Made by a program: the position numbers and the translations under genes. The notes beneath the pieces are model-generated. The model made no database searches, was not told the origin of the DNA, and saw nothing but the letters and a program-made list of their open reading frames with translations. From NCBI GenBank assembly GCA_000827495.1, contig KN817568.1, positions 211,962 through 228,909 on the forward strand: a stretch of DNA of 16,948 bases. Reading direction: 5' to 3'. Every line of letters begins with the position of its first letter. The stretch's first letter is position 1. Below are positions 9,636-16,948 of this stretch, in pieces. This DNA comes from Hypholoma sublateritium FD-334 SS-4 (taxonomy: Eukaryota; Basidiomycota; Agaricomycetes; Agaricales; Strophariaceae).

Positions 9636-11724
9636 TCAAGCTATGCGACGCCTTTTCTTCGCCCTGCCCCGTGCTTTCTGCGACGTACCCGCCTCCGCAG
9701 TTGGCTGATTGGTCGCTTTTAATGTACTTTTTCTCGGCCGTAATCTGAGATTGGGACGGAGCATGGATTCCACCTTTTTATCGCGACCTGGGCCGCCCTC
9801 ACTCTGTATCTCAGCAAGGATAGCTGAGATATCAAACTCTCTTCGGAGCTCATGAAATAATTTATCGTCGCTTACGCACACTTCGCGAATATGTGGAGGC
9901 TCCAGAATGTGTCGGACAGTGCGATCGAGCAGGATTTGGTACAGTTCTCCGTTATCCCCAAAGTCCTGCGCCGTAATATTTCTGAGCGAGTGAAATTTGA
10001 TAGGGTACCGGAACTACTCACCACTGCCTGGATAGCTTTAAGATATGGGATTATGTCCATATGATAGTAGTCATTTTGCTTGTTAAGGTTGCATGCCAGT
10101 ACATGCTCTCGTAAGTGGGCAGTTACTTCTGCATATGGGAGATAAAATCTATGGAGGTAAAACAGGAGATATGGGCTTGAAATGAGTTGAATCAAAATTA
10201 TCAGCCATTCTTTTATAAACGGATCACGTACTGAGGCGGGGGGGTCATTGAATTTGCAGATTCAGATAGGATGCGGAAAATGTGGATAGAGATACGCGCA
10301 CACCAGAATTTCTTATCAAAATAGTACTCTTGTGACCGAGTTTGGTCAAGCAGGAAATCTGGGAGCGATGCGTGGAGAAAGCGATAGGAGTAACTCTCGA
10401 TGGTGGGAGTGCGGTCCTCAAAAGCGACGACGGAAGCTAAATCGACCAACAAAACAAGTATATCATCTTTACTGAATCCAGCGGAGAGGGGCACGACATT
10501 TCCAAACATCCTCCATGCCAGCAGGAGGGAAGTGCGATGAAGGTCATCAACTTGGGAGAATATATGTTTATAGAGAGCATCAAGTTGGGTAAACGGCGTT
10601 GAATTTCCAACTGGTCGTAAGCCACGGATGATCTCTAGCTGCTGCGCAGGATTCCGACGAGAACTTGACACAAAGTTTATGACCACTGACGCATAGATAA
10701 ACTGACCAGATGATTTTCCGACAATTTGATTTACGTGTGCAGGGTCAGGCCAGTCTTCCCCGAGAGTGTGTTTGAATGGGTGCGTATCTCTGATCTGTTT
10801 GAATTTGTCGTTGAGAAAAAGGAGGATATCTTGATCTGCATTGTAGCGATTGTCGAGGGATAATAGATGTAAATTCGTGGAAACGTCGCAGGACTGAAAT
10901 TTTTGTTGGAGATGAGATTCTGCACGACTACCAAAAAACGCGATGATAGGAAGGTCCCGAGTGCTGAGAAAATCGGCAATCAAGCGGACAAGATCTGTCT
11001 GGTTCCTGTGTCCTTTGCATTCGTCTACGCCGTCTAACAGTAAAACAATGACACCTAGAGGAGACTTCCGATGTAGCCGTCGCAGCGGATCGAAGATAAG
11101 ATAACGCAGCTGCGTTTCAAGTGACTTTGTGAAGATAAGGGGATCTGATTCGATTTTGGGGACGACAATTTCCAAGAGATCAGGTAATTGTTGGATGAGT
11201 TGATACAGGAGGGTTGGAACGAGAGATTGGACAGTGTTTCGTCTAGAATCAGTGCGAAAGAAGAAGAAGCTGGCAATGGGGATGTTTCTTTCAAGACAGA
11301 GGGCCACGATAGAGCGAGCGATCGCAGATTTTCCTGCTCCCGCCGCGCCGTTCATCCACAACATCCATTGGATACGCGTCACAGTCTGCAAAATCCAGTC
11401 CATGATTTCGTTCTGGACCGCTTGGCGTGTGTTCGGATGACATTTTGGCGCATCGACCTCGTCGGCAGAGTCGAAAGCCGCGGTGGCTACGTGAGCTTGG
11501 AGATGGCTGAACCCGTCTGCAGTTATGTACATCCTTGTAAATTTTCTGTTCATTAAAATGACATTTAGTTAAATCGTACCTTTTCTGTCGCAGCAATTAT
11601 GCACAGCTGGAGCGGCAGGTGGCGGTTGATTATGCTGGACAAAGGTTCCGTTATGAATATTGATATTCGTTCCTCGTTCGCCTTGAATCATCGCGTTGGT
11701 AGCAGGGAGATGATGTCTCTCCAT
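9636..11724 (-). CDS. NACHT-domain NTPase, gene B (NLR-like)
   Basis: The model joins 11580-11724, 10232-11516, 10022-10175 and 9636-9965 (complement) into 637 aa. Introns are 63, 56 and 56 bp with donors GTACGA, GTACGT and GTGAGT and acceptors CAG, AAG and CAG. Exon 1 encodes NINIHNGTF in a short N-terminal module; residue 49 starts DGFSHLQAHV. Walker A GAAGAGKS lies at about 105-112 and Walker B IVLLLDGVDEC at about 205-215, then AFFGSRAE and FLHASLPDFLLD. Exon 4 begins DFGDNGELY, as in paralogue A. The C-terminal tail is strongly basic, ending KARGRAKKRRRIA, which resembles a nuclear localisation signal and is absent from A. As in A, no effector enzyme domain and no sensor repeats are visible. 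It is likely a signalling STAND NTPase and lies head-to-head with truncated paralogue C. Confidence 0.85.
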
Positions 11725-12896
11725 AGCAAGGGGTCAGTGGAGAAATGCAAGAGGCGTCGTGGAGGTTAGGTCAACTCAAACCGCAGTATAAGTGGTGTCT
11801 AGATGCTATGTATGAGCATCGCCTCGCAGGCGCTGCCATTGCACTGCGTAACCGTTATAGGCATAAAAATAGATGTCCGATGTGCACTTTCCAGCCAAGC
11901 TGTGTCGCACAGCCAAGCGCGGCGATGATAGGTGCGTCTGTGATACTCTGCTGTACGCGACGGATCTGTGCGCAACTGATTCACTGAGAGATATCAATGG
12001 CACATTTACTTTAACCTTGCGCGTAAAGCTACGTAAGAGCGCGTCTACAGCGCCAGATGACAAGCGCGCGATGTGGAGGTCGTAGAGTTTTAGGATAATG
12101 CATGTGTCGTGGATGGTAATTACAATTCGATTTGGACGGGTCCATAGGGCGTCGGAGGCACAGCAGATGCCCAACCTTCGCGTTCAGGCCTCAGGCTGTG
12201 CCTCCCCTCCGCTCGCACGCTCTGCCTCGTGATTTTTCTACGACACCGCCCTCTGCGTGCGCGGACTGCCACCCGTCCACCGCATCCTGTGCGGTCTCAC
12301 TATGTAGCACGGTCTGTGCACAGCCCATCGCCTCTCATCCTCCACGCTCCGCCCTCACTTCTTCCGGTAAGTACGTCGAAACGCGTGCTTGGCAACGTCG
12401 CGCACGCGCTGTGGCGGCCTCCCATGCGAAACGGTTCTTTCGTCGCCCCTACCTTGTGTCATGGCTCATTGACATTGATCATCGCCCACGCATGACCGAC
12501 AAGCACCAGCTAGGATATTCAATACATTGCTCTGTGCGTTACGCTGCGCTTACTCTCTCCTTCCCCTTCTCTAGAGTCTGTAGTGGGCACGGATCGTATG
12601 AGTATCCTATCGCCGCTGACGCCCGCACCGTCCGAAGCCCGCTCATGATATCCACCACCAGCACAAGCCTCTCTCTTGAACATGTGAATATTCTCGCTCA
12701 GCACCGCTAGCGCACGCCCAGTCCCCAGTCAGGCCGCTCGAAGCAAGCCATATTTTCCGCGCCAACGTACATTCGTACAGCTTTATTCGCTTACTGTCGA
12801 CGCTACCTTCTCCGCTCTCCCTTCTGCTAGTACTCGCCCTGCCGCCCGTTGAGCATGCATTGATGCGCATCCCTTGCCATACCGTGCGATGCGCGA

Positions 12897-12983
12897 CGGC
12901 GTCTCCGGGCCGGATCCAGCCCGTCCCCGACCGACGCCGAAGGGTCCCTCGCCCCGTCGAACACGCAGTGTCCGCTGTATCAA
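12897..12983 (+). repeat. Dispersed repeat segment, copy 2
   Basis: It is colinear with 8664-8760 in the same orientation, sharing three words of 12 to 15 bases with one mismatch or indel each. The intervening sequence is shorter by about 11 bp. The two copies flank NACHT gene B, one on each side. Confidence 0.5.
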
Positions 12984-13704
12984 AAAGTAGCGCGGCGCTC
13001 GCGTGCAAGCAGGGGTGGAATATATGTGCAAGAACAGAGGAATTTGAGTCAGAGAAAGCGCCAGGTGGCTATTAGCGAGAAGAAGCGCCGCTGCGAGCGA
13101 TGGTTACAGGGCGTACTCGTCCTACCAGACGCGTTGAACGTTGCCAAAAACTCCCACCGCGAACGTTGCAGCTCCTCGATGCGCAGCTTAAAGCAGTCGC
13201 GCGTGGCGGTGTGGCTCATCGCCTCCGTTGTCAGTGGTCACTCGCGCTCTTTTTACGCACATATGCCCACCTGATGAATACCCCCCCAAGCTCCGAAATG
13301 TAATCCCTTCTTCTTTGGATCCATGATTGTGCGCGCGATTTTTGGAGCGTAACACGGCTGAGCGTATGAGCTGCAGCAATGTGTTTCTTTCCATGGACAT
13401 CGGCCACGCGTGCGCATCCGCTATTCCTACTAACTATTTCATTCATGGCCGGGAGCTCAGAGCTGCCGCTCTGCACGTGTAGACACGGGACAGCCTGAGA
13501 TACCGGGGGATATATTTTATTGGATTGCGATAACGGTTCTCTCAGGCTGCCTTCTCGCGCGTCGGCTGTGAGTACCAGTTTCATTTTATAAAATTTCGTA
13601 GTTTACTTCAGGGCTTCATTTTCACGCTGATATACTACCACACATATAGCAATCATCGCGCTCACTCTAAAATAAGTAACCATCGAATGTTATTTATTTG
13701 GCGA

Positions 13705-13712
13705 TATAAATA
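13705..13712 (+). promoter_or_regulatory. TATA box candidate of NACHT gene C
   Basis: TATAAATA lies 47 bp upstream of the ATG at 13752 and 101 bp upstream of the alternative in-frame ATG at 13806. This is a plausible core promoter position; no transcript data are available. Confidence 0.45.
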
Positions 13713-13751
13713 CGCAGACCCGGGTGAAGTGCAGTGCGACACAGCATTGAT

Positions 13752-14869
13752 ATGCCTGCTCGGATCCATGCTGCAGTTCCCGTCTTGTCAGCTACCGCTC
13801 GAGACATGGTCCATGGATCAACAACGTCCCTACGTCTTCGAACCCTCTCTGTCATGAGCGGCAGTGTTTCCGAAGCGCCTGGTGTCGGTACCGATGTAAC
13901 TGAAGGTAATCAATTCGTCCAGCAAAATCACCCACAAAACGCACACAATTGCTATGAGCTTGTGCACGGTACGCCGCAGACGTTCCTGTCGTTGGAACTG
14001 GAATTGAAACAGAACGCACAGACGGCTTTAGGCATCTTCAGGCTCATGTAGCTACGAACGCATTTGATTCCGCACAACACGTCGACGCTCCGAAGTGTCA
14101 TCCGCACACACGCACGGCCGTACTGAATGAAATCATGGACTGGATTATGCTAGCTGTGACAAGACTGCAATGGATTTTATGGCTTAAAGGAGCCGCGGGT
14201 GCTGGAAAATCAGCGATCGGACGATCGATTGTGGAACTTTGTCTTCAGCGGGAAATCCCTATTGCACGATTCTTCTTTTTCCGCACAGATCCTTCGCGAA
14301 ATACTGTTGCGCCCGTAATTGCAACTCTTGTGCATCAAATTCTACAGTGTATTCCTGCCCTGACTGAAATCATTTTACCTATAATCCAATCAGACCCACT
14401 CATTTTCAACAAATCCCTCGAGACACAATTTGAATATCTGGTCTTCAAACCTCTTCGGCAGCTACATAATCGATCCTTGTATCAACAAACGCTCGTCCTA
14501 TTATTCGACGGTCTCGACGAATGCCACAACGAAATGGACCAGGTATCTCTGATACGCATCCTTTCCAGCTTCGTCGGAACGACTGCTTATCCTGTCATGG
14601 TATTCTTCGCGAGTCGCGCCGAAAATCACATTTCTGTGCCATTTAAATCCCCGGGTATCTCTCAGATGGTATGGCCCTTGAATTTGGATCATCATTACTC
14701 ACCAGACGATGATATTCGGCTCTTCCTTGTCGATTCTTTCCTCGCCATTAAAAACACGCATCCATTTGGGCATCTACTCGACAACAACTGGCCGTCGGAG
14801 TCAGAGGTAGAAGAAGTTGTCATCAAATCGTCGGGCCAGTTTGTGTATGTATTGAATGATGCGCAGTAA
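13752..14869 (+). pseudogene. NACHT gene C, interrupted by a copia LTR retrotransposon
   Basis: Exon 1 (13752-13968) and exon 2 (from 14022) are separated by a 53-bp intron, donor GTACGC and acceptor CAG, phase 1, as in genes A and B. An in-frame ATG at 13806 is an equally possible start. The product keeps DGFRHLQAHV, Walker A GAAGAGKS (about 129-136) and Walker B LVLLFDGLDEC (about 230-240), and matches A and B through KSSGQFVY. After that, homology ends at 14847, where an LTR begins. Six codons of LTR (VLNDAQ) follow, then a TAA at 14867-14869, so the predicted chimera is 354 aa from 13752. It lacks the second half of the paralogues, including FLHASLPDFLLD and the C-terminal exons. The remaining 3' part presumably lies beyond the element, outside the window. 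No other frame damage is visible in the retained part, so the insertion may be recent. Confidence 0.8.
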
Positions 14870-15096
14870 TTTAGTGAATTAATGAATTATATTTCGTCTA
14901 CTTTACGAGCCCTTTTATACCTAAGTACTATGTAGCTAGAATATTCTAAGTGGTACTACGTGCTCTGTAAATGACTTGGTGAAGAGTTGTGTGAGTAATG
15001 TAAGAATGGTGATATCTAATCTGATTACTAATGCAAACNGTATCATACGGTGAAATGGTAATGTCCAGCCATCGTCTTACTCAGCAGATTCCNACA
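14848..15096 (-). repeat. 3' LTR of the copia element (249 bp)
   Basis: Read on the minus strand, the LTR starts TGTNGGAATC and ends ATTCAATACA, the TG...CA termini expected of an LTR. The start resembles the common copia start TGTTGGA if N is T. Its right edge is set by the adjoining polypurine tract and its left edge by the loss of homology to genes A and B. A TATA box lies at 14911-14919. One ambiguous base is at 15040 and one at 15093. Confidence 0.8.
14911..14919 (-). promoter_or_regulatory. TATA box within the LTR
   Basis: TATAAAAGG on the minus strand, in the expected orientation and position for the U3 promoter of the LTR. It would start transcription leftward, so in the 3' LTR it points into the disrupted NACHT gene, antisense to it. 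Confidence 0.55.
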
Positions 15097-16948
15097 CTCC
15101 CCCATGGTTGGGCATTATCCCAATTTCATAGGTAAGATCTTCGTGTACAACCCTAGGTAGTCCCTTAGTGAATATATCCGCNAGATTGTCGTGTGTGGAA
15201 ATATACACGAGATTGATTGTTCCGGCGCTAACGTGATCGCGTAAGAAATGCAGTGCGATGTCGAAGTGCTTCGTGCGTGCGTGAAATTCTGGGTGATGCG
15301 NGATTGCGATAGCCGCCTGGTTATCCGAAAATATAGTCGAGGTTGGGGGNTGTGGCATTCCGAGTTCCTGAAATANTGAGCGGTGCCACAAGACTTGTTT
15401 GGTTGCATGAGTAGCGGCAACATATTCNGCTTCAGCCGTTGATAATGCAATTGTCGGTTGCTTCTTTGAACTCCAAGCGACAGCGCCTCCTGCGAGCGTA
15501 ACAACGTATCCGCTGACTGATTTTCGGTCCGCGTTTGATCCCCAATCGGCGTCGCAATAAATAGATAATTCACGCGTCCACTCTTGATCGAATCCGCCGT
15601 ATGTGAGTGCGTAGTCGCGCGTGCCTTTAAGATATCGAAATATGCGCTTCAGCGCCGTCCAGTGTTTGGATTTTGGATGCGCTGTAAATTGCGCGAGCCT
15701 CTGAATTGCGTACATAATATCCGATCGAGTTCCCAACGCTGCGTAGAGTGCTGAGCCTATCATAGCCGCGTATGCGCTTGATCCTCGGGTATCCTCGCGC
15801 TCCCCCTGATTTTCTAATTCCTCCTCTTCGTCGTCGAGGTCCACATTGCCGTCAAGGGGTGTTGCGACTGGCTTTGCATTTTCGAGACCAAATTTCTTTA
15901 ATAGGGAATTAATGTAATGTGTTTGCGAGAGCATGATGGTATTATTATTTTTGTCTCGCGAAATCTTGATCCCAAGTAACATTGATGGTTCTCCAAGACT
16001 CTTGATGTCAAACCGTGCTGTTAATTCCTTTTCTATGAGGTCTGCTTCGCCCGAATTTTCCGTGAAAGTGATAAGATCGTCCACCCACACGAGAACAATT
16101 GCGAATGATTTCCCAGTTCCTCGGGTATAGCAACAGTAGTCTGTTTTTAGTTGCGTGTATCCCAGATCCATCATAGCTGTGTTAAATTCGCGATTCCACG
16201 CGTTTCCGGCCTGTTTAAGTCCATAGAGTGCGCGTTGTAATTTACAAACGCGTGCGGTGCCGTCAGAAAATCCTGGGGGTTGCTTCATGTAAATCTCCTC
16301 GGATAGTTGGCCATTTAAATATGCACTCTTGACATCCATTTGTCGAATGTGCCAATTATTAATTGCTGCGAGCGCGAGCATTGTGCGCAGCGAATCAAAT
16401 CGCATGACCGGCGCAAAAGTCGCGTCCTCGTCGTAGTCCGTACCCGGCTTCTGAGAGAATCCTTGCGCAACGAGCCGTGCCTTGTATTTTATAATGTTTC
16501 CGTGCTCGTCTTTCTTCCTGGTAAATACCCAGCGACATCCTACAGCTTCGCGTCCGTCAGGTAAGTCCTCTATCCTCCATGTTTCCATTTTCTCTAAGGA
16601 TTTAAGCTCGTCGTTGATAGCCTCTCTCCACTGCGCTGCCTCGGCGCTTGCGAGTGCTTCTTCAACTGATTTAGGTAACCATTCGTCCCCTTCGCGTCCG
16701 GCCTTCGCCACGAATGCTGCATCATTGAAATCGATTTTAATNTCCGAATTTTCGAGGGAAATATTTGTTCTTTCGGAAGATTTCGCAGCTGATGATATAG
16801 TGGGTCGTGTAACGTCTATAGGACCTGGAGATGGCGATGGGGTGTACCGGAGTGAAGGTTTTCGAGCCTGTGGATTATTTATTTTCCTGTAATCGAGTAT
16901 TTCTTCCCTAGGACGTAATTGCCTGGCTGGTGTTTCATCTGGTAATTT
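15077..16948 (-). CDS. pol: Copia pol polyprotein, reverse transcriptase and RNase H (partial)
   Basis: The frame is open from the window edge to a stop at 15077-15079, 623 residues with no internal stop. The first ~110 residues are a Pro/Ser-rich linker (TPSPSPGP), as expected between integrase and RT. RT of the copia type (RVT_2) follows: WRIEDLPDGREAVGCRWVF, KARLVAQGFSQ, then QMDVKSAYLNG with catalytic Asp at about 205, ALYGLKQAG, and VWVDDLI with the catalytic Asp pair at about 290-291. RNase H carries CDADW (about 466), STAE (about 506), SDNQ (about 542) and ADIFTKGL (about 591). It would copy element RNA into DNA inside virus-like particles. Gag, protease and integrase lie outside the window. 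Six ambiguous bases give undefined residues. The last codons run through the polypurine tract and 20 bp into the LTR. Confidence 0.93.
   Translation of the reverse strand, partial: KLPDETPARQLRPREEILDYRKINNPQARKPSLRYTPSPSPGPIDVTRPTISSAAKSSERTNISLENSXIKIDFNDAAFVAKAGREGDEWLPKSVEEALASAEAAQWREAINDELKSLEKMETWRIEDLPDGREAVGCRWVFTRKKDEHGNIIKYKARLVAQGFSQKPGTDYDEDATFAPVMRFDSLRTMLALAAINNWHIRQMDVKSAYLNGQLSEEIYMKQPPGFSDGTARVCKLQRALYGLKQAGNAWNREFNTAMMDLGYTQLKTDYCCYTRGTGKSFAIVLVWVDDLITFTENSGEADLIEKELTARFDIKSLGEPSMLLGIKISRDKNNNTIMLSQTHYINSLLKKFGLENAKPVATPLDGNVDLDDEEEELENQGEREDTRGSSAYAAMIGSALYAALGTRSDIMYAIQRLAQFTAHPKSKHWTALKRIFRYLKGTRDYALTYGGFDQEWTRELSIYCDADWGSNADRKSVSGYVVTLAGGAVAWSSKKQPTIALSTAEXEYVAATHATKQVLWHRSXFQELGMPXPPTSTIFSDNQAAIAIXHHPEFHARTKHFDIALHFLRDHVSAGTINLVYISTHDNXADIFTKGLPRVVHEDLTYEIGIMPNHGGVXESAE
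15097..15105 (-). other. Polypurine tract of the copia element
   Basis: The minus-strand sequence ATGGGGGAG lies directly before the LTR start TGT. A purine run touching the 3' LTR is the standard plus-strand priming site in LTR retrotransposons. It also lies inside the pol frame, encoding part of NHGGV. Confidence 0.75.

Larger units (their letters stand above)
11725..13751. other. Intergenic between divergent NACHT genes B and C
   Basis: This 2-kb gap must hold the promoters of B (minus) and C (plus). No gene is convincing. The stretch 12130-12960 is C-rich on the plus strand and keeps long open frames by composition only; after about 12970 the plus strand becomes G-rich. It includes copy 2 of the dispersed segment at 12897-12983. 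AT-rich sequence at 13570-13720, with a palindromic ATTTTATAAAAT at 13583-13594, precedes gene C. Confidence 0.5.
14848..16948 (-). mobile_element. Ty1/copia LTR retrotransposon, 3' part, runs off the window
   Basis: The element reads right to left: pol coding sequence from the window edge, a polypurine tract, then the 3' LTR inserted in NACHT gene C. The copia class follows from the RT type (RVT_2) and its copia-style RNase H; the integrase that normally lies upstream in copia is outside the window. The expected target-site duplicate at the left junction is GTGTA (14843-14847), which cannot be checked against the missing right junction. Pol is intact, and all eight ambiguous bases of the window fall inside the element. 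Confidence 0.9.

Noticed and set aside
11517..11553. ATG at 11553 as the start of NACHT B
   Set aside because: It lies inside the intron defined by comparison with A and C. The ATG at 11724 gives a conserved first exon with NAM and NINIH motifs.
11188..11556. Plus-strand frame antisense to NACHT gene B (and similar ones opposite gene A near 4656-5082)
   Set aside because: These mirror the coding strand of the NACHT genes and carry no independent coding signal.
12132..12710. Plus-strand 192-codon open frame between NACHT genes B and C
   Set aside because: C-rich composition keeps the frame open; there is no domain, no splice structure, and its first ATG lacks any promoter signal.
1..16948. 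CRISPR arrays, bacterial operons, tRNA or rRNA genes
   Set aside because: Introns, LTR element and gene families show fungal nuclear DNA. I found no spaced direct repeats of CRISPR type and no sequence I could fold by eye into a tRNA or recognise as rRNA; a tRNAscan run would settle the tRNA point.

Overview
The window looks like nuclear DNA of a filamentous fungus, most likely a mushroom-forming basidiomycete (Agaricomycetes). Three things point there. Genes are broken by many short introns (50-68 bp) with GTRNGT-type donors and CTNA-like branch points. There are three related NACHT-type NTPase genes of the kind strongly expanded in Agaricomycetes. A Ty1/copia LTR retrotransposon lies at the right edge. 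No species can be named from the sequence alone, and every splice model here was built by eye from reading frames, splice sites and paralogue comparison.

Layout. 1-566: no gene, two short perfect palindromes. 567-1400 (minus): a two-exon reading frame of unknown family with an unresolved 5' end. 1694-2869 (plus), divergent from it: a five-exon gene with a GRF-like cysteine motif and a C-terminal C2HC-like motif; an alternative model runs to 3234. 3286-5305 (minus): NACHT gene A, four exons, 614 aa. 5306-9635: 4.3 kb with no convincing gene, including a GC-rich, strand-asymmetric block with a degenerate ~165 bp repeat. 9636-11724 (minus): NACHT gene B, four exons, 637 aa, a tandem paralogue of A. 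11725-13751: another gene-poor, partly GC-rich stretch. 13752-14847 (plus): NACHT gene C, head-to-head with B and cut off by a retrotransposon. 14848-16948 (minus): the 3' LTR (249 bp), polypurine tract and intact 3' part of the pol reading frame of a copia element that continues past the window edge.

How the parts relate. A, B and C share a short N-terminal exon ending in a phase-1 intron with a GTACG donor, then a NACHT domain with Walker A GAAGAGKS and Walker B hhhhxDGhDEC. A and B also share the later introns and a C-terminal region. NACHT/STAND proteins in fungi are signalling NTPases, many linked to non-self recognition and regulated cell death, so this is best read as a small NLR-like cluster shaped by duplication and transposition. 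The specific job of these three proteins cannot be read from the sequence. All eight ambiguous bases lie inside the copia element, which suggests several similar copies in the genome.
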